Source of the DNA: Epiperipatus broadwayi
Taxonomy: Eukaryota; Onychophora; Udeonychophora; Euonychophora; Peripatidae
Reading direction: 5' to 3'
Assembly (NCBI GenBank): GCA_028023455.1
Contig: JAQFVV010006220.1
Coordinates: 10,685,916-10,749,915 of the forward strand
DNA: 64,000 nucleotides
Positions within the stretch are counted from its first letter, which is position 1. Each line of letters starts with the position of its first letter. The position numbers and the translations under genes are program-made. The notes under the pieces were generated by a model. The model did no database searches, had not been told where the DNA came from, and saw only the letters and a list, made by a program, of their open reading frames with translations. Below, in pieces: positions 22,537 to 35,100 of this stretch.

Positions 22537-23365
22537 TGTAACTAGACTGGAGTTTCCACTCCCTTTGGTGGCTGGTTTGTTTTCTGATGAGCATATTGCA
22601 GAAAGGAAAGAATGATTGGTGTTACCTAATGCTGATGTCACTCCCTACAACACTATTTCCTGCTCATCAGATGGTGTAGCATCAAAGAGACTGATAACAG
22701 CTAGAAATTTATCTGTTTGGTTTCCCAAATGGTGCCACTAGAGTTTCAACTCACTACAACCTTACTCACCCAGATCAGGTTATGCTGGACATAGCTCAGG
22801 AAACATCAGATTTCTGTGAACAAGTACACTGAAAAATGGATGATATGAAATGAAACTTAACTATTGAAGGGAGCAGTCAAATCTTAATTCTGCTGCTGAA
22901 AAAAAAATAGAAAAAATTATTTTTAACTTAGCTGTTGAAGAGAGCAGCCCAAGCTTAATCCAGCTGATACCAAGCTATTGAATAAATTTTTTGTATCAAG
23001 TTTTTAGCATACTATAAGTTTTAGCACTAACCATGAGCTAAATTCAGCTCAGAAAAAAGCTAGTCATCACTGTTGGGGTTTCCACCCTTCTGGTTGTTGG
23101 TTTATTTCCTGATGAGCATATTGCAGGAAGGAAAGAATGATTGGCATTACCCAATGCTGACATCACTCCCTACAACAATATTTCCTGTTCATCAGAGAAT
23201 GTAGCATTAAAAAGACTGATAATAGCCAAATGGTGCCATTAAAGTTCCAGCTCACTACAATCTTACTCACCCAGATCAGGTTATGCCAGACATAGATCAG
23301 GAAACATGAGATTCCTGTGAACAAGTACACTGAAAAATGGATGACATAAAATGAAACTGACATGA
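22537..23365 (+). repeat. Two direct copies of a ~310 bp block
   Basis: Block 1 (about 22547-22856) and block 2 (about 23070-23358) share landmarks in the same order: CTGATGAGCATATTGCAG, GGAAAGAATGATTGG, CACTCCCTACAACA, CTCACTACAA, CTTACTCACCCAGATCAGG, GTGAACAAGTACACTG and AAAAATGGATGA. The second copy has a deletion of about 30 bp. The spacer holds two related CTGCTGAAAA/GAGAGCAGCC pieces. The array begins with TGTAACTAG directly after an (AT)n run. It could be part of an LTR-like or satellite element; I do not recognise it. Confidence 0.75.
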
Positions 23366-26251
23366 TCTAGTAATCTTATGTAACAGCAATTTATGTAATT
23401 AAGTACTTTGAATAATAACTCCTTCTTATATTTCACTGACAGCTCAGCTTCTAGGGATCAATTAGTTCATTCCATTGGTAACTTCTCTGATGCTTGGTTC
23501 CATTGATGACACCATAATAGGTGTATACATATGCCTGTATATCTTTGTGGTAAGGCAGCACACTTGGTCATTAATACTGTTTGGCCCAGAATTTATGTAG
23601 CAGGAACTTACATATCTGTGTGTACATCATGGCTACCTCCCTGATCATTCCACAAGTTTAATTTCTCTCTCCTTATATGGACACATATATATAATTCGTA
23701 GATATGTCCATTAATTCCCTATTGCAGTATCCTCCTAGGCAAGATTAATTTGAATTAATTCTTTTCATTCAATTAATTAGTAGTCAGTAATTATATCCAA
23801 ATATATTCACGTATTCGATTCATGTATATAGATGTACATCCTTTTTAGTAAGCAAATTTACATATACAAAAATATTAACTCCTTCTTGGTTACTTTAAGC
23901 ATTTACAGTGTATACAAATATCAGGGTATGTCTATTTTAAATTAATCCTTACATTGTAATTTCTATATTTTGATTAGCAGGTTGTGATTTAACAAATTGA
24001 CACATATTATTTTATATTCTTTATTCTAGAGCTTAACTTCGAGTCAACATTATTAATTTTTATCACTTTATCAAGTTAAAAAAAAACAAAAACTAGTGAA
24101 TGAAAATATATTCATTATTACATTTCACCATTTCTATCGGCATATAATAGCAATTATATTATTCTATCAATCAGAAATTATCTTGGTTCATAACTGTTTT
24201 CATAGGTTTTACCCATTATGACATCTGTTTCTAAATTTGATACAAACATTTTATCATTTTGTCGAATTAATTATTTTAAATAACTATATAACTATGTTTC
24301 ACTTTACCCTTTCTGAAATGCTTTTTTCACTGCATTTTTGTGAAAACTTTTAAATATTTCAAATATCAAACAACTATTTCATGCAATAATGAAGGTTCAT
24401 CATTACTAAGTAAATGAATGTAGATAATATCATTACATCACAACAGAATTAAGTAAATTTTAATTAACATGTTTCAATAACTATCTAGAGTTTTATTACT
24501 TCTTCAAATCACCATGATGGTCTTTATGTTTGACATTTCACCACTGGTAAAATCTTCACATTAAAAAGAGGATTTGTTTTAAGGCTGAATGGTTTATATA
24601 TATATTGTGTGTTCGTTAGGCATATTTCTTCATCTTCATGACTTTTTCCATGGCATGGAAAGGAGAGCAAGCTATTTCTTATTAGCCAGACATTTTAGCA
24701 TTTACCATATCGATAATTTGTTTCTTCATATCGCAGTTTTATAGTACTTCAAGTTTTTTTTACTAACTGCAGTACATTGTTAATTAATGGCCATGGCAGC
24801 TCCAACTTAGTTGATCTGATTATCTAAACTCTGTAGAATGACTGAAGACTAAACTGCGATTTATTGCAAAGTAATTACCACAATCAAATAACTGCCTTGA
24901 ATTGTCTGTTCCCTCTTTTTTATGTTCTCCTACTTCCTATGGTGTTTTTCAATATTCTCTTTGATCTCACCTATGCTAACCAACATGTTTTTTTAAAAAC
25001 ATGTTAACTTCTTTTGCCTAAGACAAAAAAGTGACACTATCATTCTTGATGAACTAATTACAATGTTTCTATGCTTTAATTTGGAAAACACTTAGCTCAA
25101 AAAAGAGAAATATATTATATCAATAACATTTTAATTTGAAACCGAAAATTTTTTTAAGTCATGTGACATCTGACTTGATTTTTTTGTACATGTTTTTTTT
25201 AATGTGAAAGATTCATTAAATAAATGTGTAGTTTAATTTTTAACTAAAGATTTTAAATGTTGATTTTTCTCTTTTTTTTTCTTTAGAGAATTTAAATTCA
25301 CACATTTTGTTTTTATAACATGAGTGAAAAACTTATTTTAAATTACTGTCAATTATTTATCTATTTTCCTAAATTTCACTCACTAGTCAGCTTTTATTTT
25401 AAATTAAACCACTTTAAAATGGGGAGGGGGAGCTTCAGGATATATGAAGCAATGTATCTGTTTCAACATATATATTTACATAAAGCATAAAAGCTCTTGA
25501 TAAAAAAAAACATAAATTAAATATTGCATTTTAATCACAACATATTCTTTGATAGAATAATTACTTTCCAAAACTTAAAGCTATTGAATTTGGAATACAT
25601 TTGTACATAAGAATTGTAATAACTCCAAACTTCTTCTAATCATTTCCCCTCACTTTAAAGTTTTTTTTTAGCAAAACTTTATCTACTCATGTTCTATCTA
25701 AATGTAAACTTCCAGGGAGATGAGTACACATAAGTACAATGATTTTACTGTTAAAAATGTTGGCATCTAATACTCCGGTGGATGAATCTTCATTATTGGT
25801 GTATAATGGATTATTAGTAGCTAGTAAAAGATCTAGAGAACTTATTATTTTTTAAATCAGTTTGCTCTGGTGGTTTTCATGCAGTGGTGAATTGATTGAT
25901 TTGAGAACGAAAATTTTTTGAATCAAAATTCAACTTGTCACTTTCAGATTTCATGAATAATTAACCATTCAGATAATATCCCATCAGAAACAGATAATTA
26001 AAATGACATCAAACTTTGAAATTTAATAATTAGATGTTTATCTCCTCTCCAATTATCCTTTTTAAAAAAGTTCAGAAAAATTCAAAATGAGATTCTGACT
26101 GGCATTGGACCATGATCTGCATTCAAATATCAACTGGACAAAATTTTTTTTTTTAGCTTCATTTAAATTGGGATGTTGTTTTTATGTAATTGGCCAATAG
26201 CTAACCAAGATACAATTCAATATTGGTCAATAATAAGTTGTCTAGATATTC
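23366..26251. other. No recognised gene
   Basis: AT-rich DNA with scattered short open frames. Bases 23430-23690 have more even composition but no recognised motif. A short (TA)n run followed by TGTGTGTTCG lies at 24594-24613. I see no exon structure. Confidence 0.5.
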
Positions 26252-26258
26252 TTAGTTT

Positions 26259-26294
<36 letters not shown>

Positions 26295-26995
26295 TTTTTA
26301 ATATTTATATTTTTAATTTTTTATTTTTTTATTTTTTTAATTTTTTTTTTTTTTTTCTAAACTCTATTATTTATTTTTAATATATATCCATCTATTTATT
26401 AAATATTCAAAAAAAAAATAAATTATTAATTAATAAAAAAAAAAAAAAAAAAATACTCTTTCAAACCACACTTTCAATCTTTTTTTCTTTTTTTTATTTT
26501 ATTATAATAAAAAAAAAAAAAAAAAAAACCACCCAACACTCTTCCTTTTCCTTTTTTTCTTTTTAATTTTATTATTTTTTTTTTTTAAAAATTTTAAAAA
26601 ATATGCAAAAATTTATTTATTTTTTTAAATTTTATATTAAAATTGATAAAAGAAATTAATATTTTATATTTTATAAAATAAATTTAAAAAAAAAATAATA
26701 TAAATACAAAAATTTTTTAATAAAAATTTATTAAAATAAATATTATTTAAAATAAAAAGATATTTGTTTTAATTATAGAATTATTAAAAAAAAAAAAAAA
26801 AAAAAAAAATAGCAATATCGTTTTATTTTCATTTCAACCATAACAAAAAAAAATAAAATTAAAAATAAAAATTCAATTTTAATTAAAATTTCTTCTTTTT
26901 TTTTAAAAAAGAAAGAAAAAAATAATATATTTTAAAAAAAAAAAAAAGAAAATAAATAAAAAAAAAAAACAAAAAATTATGAAAAATAAATACAT
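26252..26995. repeat. Homopolymer-rich low-complexity stretch
   Basis: About 740 bp consisting almost only of poly-T, poly-A and AT runs, with a few C-containing islands (CAAACCACACTTTC, CCACCCAACACTC). Runs of 15 to 30 identical bases occur repeatedly. Such composition may be real low-complexity DNA or a poorly polished part of a long-read assembly. Confidence 0.85.
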
Positions 26996-28279
26996 AATTT
27001 TGTGCACCGCCCAATAAAAAGTTTTGAGAGATACCCCCCCCAGCGAAAAAACAATTGGACAGTTAAAGGGTTAAGAGTAATACAAGCATTAAAGATGCTA
27101 AAATTTTATCAACTGGAACTGATAAACCTGATGAGTAGTGTCTTCTCTTTCATGGTTTTTCTACAGAAACTTTCTAAAACTTGATTTATATTTTAAGAGT
27201 TGTTTAAATTTATTTTTACATAAATTAATATGAATTTTTTGAGTTGATATAATTCCAAACTTAGTTTTTTTCTTGAACCTCATTTTGGTTCTTTTTTCTT
27301 TTTTTAAACAAATTTGCATATCATTTTGTTTAGAAAAAAATTCTTATTTATTTTTTATTGAAATGAATAATAGATTGTTCATTTCAAGTTCTTGTACTTA
27401 AAAACAAAAAAACAAACAACAACAAAAATGATTGTACTTAATTAAAGTTCTTTTTGGATGTCTATTCAGCATTTTATAAGCTGTTTATCCAACCATTGAT
27501 TAATATTAGATTGTTCAGGTGTAATTTGATAATAAGTCTATCTGGGGGCTTTTTCTCTTATGGCAAATATGGAGAAGAAGCAATTGGTGTGGAAGAAAAT
27601 TTTATTTTATTTCTTAGTAAAGTTTAAATTGAATAAAATTTTTCTTCTGCATAACTCTGTGTAAACACAATACATTCATCTAACACATAAATTTAATGTT
27701 TAATTGATTCTTTTTGAGGTTAATGAGCATGCAAAGCAAATCTTCATTTAGTTTTTGTGTTAACAGTGATTCCATTTCATTTTGAGATAAAGTAAACTTT
27801 GTTCTATTTTATTTGTATTTGTTTATTCAGCTGTGAGATTATGGTTGGCACTTGATACAGTACATCAACTTCTTTTGATTGATCTAACTTTTGTTGTGAA
27901 CCTTCAAGATTATTTACATGTAATTCGATGTTTTATTTCAGTAGTTTAGTTTATTAGTATCTACTTGTGTTAGTTCAACAGGTTCACCTTCTGCTATTTG
28001 TTTTTTATTTGAAAGTGTTTGTGTTCATTTGTACATTTCCCTCTAATAGTTTTGGTTCAAATTCATTTAAAAGTTCAGTATATATTTTTGGTTCATTTTC
28101 TGACTTTAAAAGAAAAATATAATCAAATTAAATTTAAAAGTACTCTTAATCGGGATTCTACTTTCTACAATTAACTTCATGTATAAAAAACTCGATAACC
28201 AATTGTTTTATGTTTCACTTCCAATATGAATTATATGTTCTTGAAGTTTTTGAAGCTGCAATTAATTATATATATATAT
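26996..28279. other. No recognised gene
   Basis: A short, more complex island at 27001-27150 (CACCGCCC..., C-run, GCGAAAAAAC) then T-rich DNA. No motif is recognised. An (AT)n tract at 28266-28279 borders the solo LTR. Confidence 0.5.
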
Positions 28280-30362
28280 TGTAACGATATATAAATATGT
28301 CGTTACATTAATTTAAAATAAAAACTTAAAAGTTCGCAAATAAAAGTAAAAACTAAATGCTAAAATTAAAAATGTTTGTTATACGTATATACATTCGCAC
28401 AGATGCTAAACTTTAAAAATATTTTTTTTAATAAATAAAAAAAGGTATTTGAATGTATTTTTTATAAAAAAAGATTTATAAAAGTATTTTAATAAAAAAA
28501 TAACGTAAGTTAAAATAAAAACAGGTATTAATTAATTCCTGTAATCTATAAATGGAAATGATTGTTTATTAATTATCTAAAAGCTGTTTAATTAAAAAGT
28601 CAGATGGAAAGTTAGATAAGAGAAGAAAGGGATTTTAGCTTGACCAATGGAAGCCAAATAAAGGCCCGGACCATAACGAAAAAACAGAACAGTGACGTTT
28701 TTGTTCATGGAATCCATAGGAGGACTATAAAAAGAAAAAAATATTGAGTTCCAGTCAGAGAGTTTTTTCCAACTTGATTTTGGTGAGTCTGGCGGCAAGA
28801 CGCACTTGTCGTCCTCACTCACTTATTTTAAAAATGCAAAGACTGTGATACCAGAACAGAACCAGCAAATGCTACCTCCAAAATATCAGACCGGTCTTCC
28901 AGGAAAGTCTCCGTGGGAATTGCCAACGGGACATGGACTCTTCTACCGTAAGCAATAGAACTGAACAATTGTTAAAATCATAACATTAATTAAGAACGTT
29001 AAAGATTGATAAGTAAATTTAAAATTTATAAAAAGAACTTTTCTCGGACTTATGTGTCAACTAAATTGATAATGTGTAATTTTATATATGTTTGCGTTTG
29101 ATAAAAAAATCATTTCCATTTATTATTTATTGTATTGATATTTATTGTTTAAATTTTAAATGAGGAAATTTCAGGTTGGGTATAGACGTTGCATAGATTC
29201 GTTAGTGGTTGATAATGTTGTGGTTTTCACATTCGATTGAAATATATGTCAACGATATCACTGCAAGCATCTTACGATGAATGCTAATGGGATTTGAATA
29301 TTCCCTATGCAAGTGACATTTATCGATGACTTTGTATTTTGATCGGTTGTGTTTAATTTGGAATGTTTTTGACCGTGGAATCTGTGCAGCTGATCTGTAC
29401 TCAACATTTTAAAACAAATTTTATAAAATTCATTTGTGCGAACGTATCTAAATGTTAAACTTAAGTCGGGCGTGAATGGCTATATAGATTTGTAAAGTTA
29501 TATTAGGGGAGGGTAATCTTAGGTTATTTGTGTCGTTGTTGAATTGGGTCAATGGATTGGATATATTTGTGTAATTAGTAGATGTAGTATGAGTTTCGCT
29601 ACATGCAGAATCGCTGTATACACCGCACCAACCCTTTGCCTATGGATGGGATTGTAAGTCGGCAAAAAGGATCGTGGTCCCTTCCTATGGAGTTTTTATT
29701 TTATTGTTCTTCTTGCTATACAGACGTCATATTCCTGTATTAGACAAGAGTCAATGTTTTCTTAAACTATATTGTTCAGATGTCCATTCCTGACAGTATA
29801 GTATCTTTGTGCTGTTGTATTTTCATGCTACATTGAATACATAAATGTATCGGATGGATTGATGCCAGTTTGACTGCAAATTTTAGCCTAGGGTTAAATA
29901 GGGATAGAATGTTTTATTTTCAAATGCAGATCTATGTAGTCTATTCATACTTGACAATCTAAATAAAAAAAAAAATTAAAATCATTGAAATTTATATAAA
30001 TGTAAAATTAAAGAGTAATAAGAATATAAAAATCTAAAAATGTTAAACCTATTCCTCGAGTTTAGAATGATTTTATATGTGCGTAAATAAATATTTTATG
30101 TGTTAATTTCTGGCAGTGGCTTTTATTCTTTTATATTTAAGATATAAAATTAAGTTATATTTTATTATCTCTGCTACTCACTGAGCTAGTGACTTGGGCT
30201 AACGACCGGAATCAAATTTAAAAAAAAAAAAAAAAAAAAAATTTTTTTTTTTTTTTTTTTACTTATGTATCTGCCTACTTTATAAATTTTTCTAGGTTCA
30301 AATGCCTAGATGGCGCCCTGTAGTGCAGTTTACGTAAGTCTAGCTTTCTCCGGATCGTTACA
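28280..30362 (+). mobile_element. Solo-LTR-like element (~2.08 kb), copy 1
   Basis: Begins TGTAACGA and ends TCGTTACA, with AT-tract flanks on both sides (a 4 bp ATAT duplication is possible). It is homologous to 60726-62645, which lies in the opposite orientation. TG...CA termini, a TATA box at 28726, and a conserved AAATAAAT followed by CTGGCAGTGGCTT near 30085-30120 fit the U3, R and U5 layout of an LTR with an unusually long R region (about 1.3 kb). No gag, protease, reverse transcriptase or integrase coding is present, so this would be a solo LTR. A long A-run/T-run palindrome lies at 30219-30261. The LTR retrotransposon family is not recognised, and a large non-autonomous DNA element with 8 bp TIRs is an alternative. 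Confidence 0.65.
28726..28732 (+). promoter_or_regulatory. Putative LTR TATA box
   Basis: TATAAAA sits in a GC-richer context, with a TGACGTTT element 34 bp upstream and a pyrimidine/purine-mixed leader (GAGTTCCAGTCAGAGAG) about 25-45 bp downstream, where a transcription start would be expected. The copy at 60.7-62.6 kb has a TATAAAA at the equivalent position (62222-62229, minus strand). Confidence 0.5.
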
Positions 30363-31998
30363 ATATATATATATATTCCATAACTTTTTATAAAAGAAAT
30401 GTTTTTCAAAATAAGTGAAGGTAATTAAATCGTCAAAATATTGTAAAAAAAACTGAACATATCAAATGAAGGATAACTTTAAAATATAACTCGAAATAAT
30501 TTTAAAGTTACCAATTGTAATCATTTAAAGGATTCTTCGAAATCACATACCCACAAAAATCTGTAACAGAAAATATTACATCTATATAATTAAATGCTAT
30601 GTTCTGATTATCTTTCATTAAACTTTAGAGCTACCTTCTCCTATGAATATGCTTTTAATACAAATATCTTTGGGATAAAATACTAATTTGTATTTTTATG
30701 CATTTTTTTTTTTTTTTAAAAAAAACCTATATAAATTTTAAGAGCAGATTCTGACAATGTGTCGATAATACCTATCCACCCATGATATGATTCTTAACGT
30801 AGAAGGAAAAAGTAATCATTAAATATAATAACTTTTTATAACAATGAAAAATGCATTATACTGATATAATTCCTTGCAGAAAATTTGAATATAAATGTCA
30901 GAATTAATTTTAAGCTTTGTGTAGGCTTTTACAATTATTTTGTCAAAAGGGCAAGATATATAATTAGTTCATAACTGTTTTTCATTAGGATTTATAATTA
31001 CATAACAAAAACTTTGACTTGTGTTCAAAACCTTGATATATTTAAAATTTTAAGTTACAATTTAAATAACAATACAAGAATGAAACTCATATTAGATTTT
31101 TTTATTATAGTAAAACAATTTAACAGTTATCAGCTGTAGATTCAATGTATACCATGATCATCTACTAATATTCAACAATTATGGGTTCCAGAGTAACAAA
31201 AAGAGATGTTATTAGTAAAGAATCAATTGACAGTTCTTAAAATTCTTTTAGCATTAATAACCATTAATTCTGATTATTATAGAAGAGATTATGAAAATAT
31301 TGATTGATATGACAAAAGAAGTTGTTTTTTGTTTACATCTCATTTATCTAAAAAATAAATATTTTAAACTGCTTAAAGGTCAAATAATGTTTGAATACCA
31401 ATGATAGTAGTTGATTTGATTCAATTTCAATTACAAATTTACTATAAATCTGCTACTTCCGCAATTTTACTGTCTCCTTTGATTTAATATAATAGTAGAG
31501 TGGTAGGTTTAAAAGATAATGGTTACTGGTTCACTTCTCAGATAAAAAAAAAATAAAGTGTTAATTCGATCAATCTGATAGATAGTTGTGTTTAATCTGC
31601 AATTTGAATTGCTCCAATTCCACATACTCTTCTACTCATTACTATGGTTAACCATTAAGTTATCATGACTGTTATACAAATTTGACAATCTTGATTTTAA
31701 AAAAAAAAAAGTTGGGTTCTATATTAAAAATTTAGAATGTTTTTATCAAGATCCTAAAACGTAACTTTTTGATAACTACCAATGAATTTCAATTTTTTAC
31801 CTCAACAAAGAGATCTCATATTTATTCATTCAGAAATAGTCTCTTGGATGCTTACATAATACAGTTTTATATCCTTTGCTAAGAAATTTTTCAAAAGTTA
31901 ATTGTGCTTAATGAAAACAAATTCTTATTTATATCTCTAGCTTTTTTTTAATAAGAAAGAATCAAATTGAAATGTAAAATGTCTACTAGAACATTAAA
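30363..31998. other. AT-rich sequence, nothing recognised
   Basis: No gene signal. Flanking AT tract at 30363-30374. Confidence 0.5.
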
Positions 31999-32135
31999 TA
32001 TATATCTATATAATACCATTTACACCTTTATTAATCACTTAACTATGCAATGTAATAAAATAAAATTTACTCCTTTATATTTGAATTATAAAATGATTAA
32101 TTAATGAAGGTATAAATGATATTACATAGATATAT
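31999..32135. repeat. Short hairpin element, ~42 bp arms
   Basis: 31999-32043 (TATATCTATATAATACC...) is an imperfect reverse complement of 32090-32135 (...TGATATTACATAGATATAT). The loop is about 45 bp. It resembles a minimal MITE or hairpin and has no other features. Confidence 0.6.
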
Positions 32136-35100
32136 GTATAAATCAATGCATAAAAGAATAAGGACAAAAATAAATTATTACACTTCCGGAAAAAATTAAA
32201 TATATTTGAAATATTTGTGGAGATTTAAATATCTAATTGTTTTTCAACTTGACTGCAAGAATATTTCATTGTCACTAGAATAGGAGAAACAGAACTATCA
32301 TTATATTCAAAAACAGTGGCTTAAACAAAAATTACTTATTTACAAACAGATAACTAAAATAAATATGTTATTTATTAATCCTTGAAACAGATTTATTCAC
32401 TTTTTCACATATATGAACGTTAATGATGCAGAGAACACATTAAAATTTACGATATAATATGAAACAAATTAAAGATTAAAAACTACCTCTAACAATGATC
32501 AAGGATTATTATTTGGTCATAGTTCTCTATTGTCTAATAGTCTCAATTAATCTTTAGTATAGAACATATGAATTTACATTTTGTATTTATAAAATTTTTT
32601 GTCAAGGAAATAGACAAAAATTGCTTTGTTATTATATATTCAAACTGGATAAAATGATATTAAAATCAAGAAAAGATATTTATTAAGCTTCAGATCAAAG
32701 ATGTAGGAAAAACTATATGAAAAAACCTTCACAAAAACTTATCATTTTTTAAGATCAAAAAGTGGAATAATAAAGATAAAATAAAAGTCTGACTGAGATA
32801 TCTCCAATAGTTCCTTATAGAGGCATAGTGAAGAAAATGGCAATATTGGCCCAAGCTTGCAAATTTTTGTCAATGAGGAATTAAATGTTTTTTTTAGTCT
32901 TTGTTTTATATTCTAGCTAAGATTAGATAAATGCTTATTTACTGACCAATATTTAGTAGATAAATGGATTTAATAAGGTTTGCTGTCTAAAAAAATCCAG
33001 ACCTATTTTTAAAAAAATATCAACTTTACTTAGCCAATGAAATTTAGGTCACAGTCATGGGACTTGTATTACTATTGTACTATGGGCCTTTTTACAAAGT
33101 GGAATGATATAGTGTAGTATTTTATCAAATGTTACAAGGCTATGAAGTGTAATATGACTTTAAATGTATATTTAAAAATTCTCTCTTAGACTTTTTTCAA
33201 AAATTCTGTGGTAAGAAGTGATTACAAAGTGTATTTTTATAATACAAATTTAATTATAAAGAGTACAGTTACTATTAGTGTTTAGAATTTGTTTTTTATG
33301 CAAACTGTAACAGAAAGCCACCATTTATTAAAGATAATGAATATATTTTCTGTAATAAATATAAATATAGAGTTGATTTAGATATCAATTACATCCTCTT
33401 TTAAAACTCTCACCAAATAGAAAACCAATGACAATATCTTTGAACACAGTGCAGAGATACTACAGCAAAAATACTGTTAATCCAAAATTTCTGATTCTAA
33501 ATTTTTTCAGATTTGTGAATTTTTTGATGTCAAGAATAAATATTTTACCTCCTCACTATAATCCCAAATTCTCCTAAGATAAATAAATAAGTAGTACACA
33601 GGTTTAATCATTTATAAGAATTTACTGAATATTTTTTTTATTTTAAATATTGTATGGAAATGTATTTACAAAAAAAAATTATTTATTTTAAAAGATTAAA
33701 AATTACTTTGAAATTTTGTTTGGATAATGAATTATGGGTATTTTGAATTAATAGCATTCTACCTATAATAAATTTATCTAATTTAGTCAATAATAAATAA
33801 TGACAATTCAATCTTTAAATTATAATAAACTATATACAACTATAATAATCTTTGTATATGGAGAAAATATTAAAAATATTACATATAACAATAATATATT
33901 TTCAGTGGTCAGTATTCTTTTTAAATTTAATTCATACGAAAAAAAAATAAAAACAAGGTTTTATGTATTTTGAAAAACCATGTTATTCAATTGATTATGC
34001 ATAAATTTGATGAATCTTTCATCATGTAAAAAACTACCACAATGCTTTGCATCAGTTTACACTGCCTCATGAAATAATATCAAATAGAATTAATAAAAAA
34101 AATACAAAAAATAAAAATTTTGAAGTGAATTGAAATAAAGTCTTGATAAGATAAAATAAAATAAATCTTAATTATTTTTACACCTTAAATAAATAGTAAA
34201 AATATCTATTTAGAGATGTCTTAGTAAACAGCTTAACCCTTTAATAATTTGACATTTAAAATACTCAACCTTTGACTTCTATGTAAAGTCTTTACTTTAT
34301 ACTAAAACTCAATAAATCAGACTTGATTTTTTTTAAATCTAATTTTATCAACAAATGCAATTCTAAAAAATCACATTTGACCTTTTTAAATATTTAAAAT
34401 CTGATTTGTAAGTGAGAACAATGTACCATAAACATTATTAAGTTAGTGTAAACACTTTTTCAGAAAATAAATGAATTATTTTTATTTAAAATTTTTTAAA
34501 ATCTATATGAACAAGGATAGATTTATGGTAAATATATCAAATTCTGCTTTAAAATCTGATATTTACTTTATAATTATTAAAATATTTGAAAAAATTCTAA
34601 CACCATATCAATTATGATAGGTGATGATGCTAATGATGAGATTCACATAATGTGTCATTAATTAGGAAAGAATGCCTTAAAATAAATCTTTTTTTAGAGA
34701 ACAGTAAAGTCAGGATAATTGAGATTTCTTTCAATTAAAAAATCAATAAAAGTAATATGGTCAAATTTACAATATTAACCTGACATTAATATGAGTTATG
34801 ATAATAGTAAAATGGCATTCTACACATGTGGAATAATCATGCTTTTTTAAAAAACATCCAATCCTTCTAAATAAATATGAAAGTGATTAAGTTAATGTTA
34901 AATTAACCTGAAATGGCTATGATGTGGTCTAGTATTGTAAATATTACAAGCAGTATCTCATACTACTCCTAAAAAGAATATTTGTTTTATATAAATATCA
35001 TTTCTAATTTGATTTTTTCAATTATTTATAGTAAATATTAACATTTTTGTACATAAAAAATTATAAATGTAGTCATAAAATTGCAAAAATAGAAAAATAA

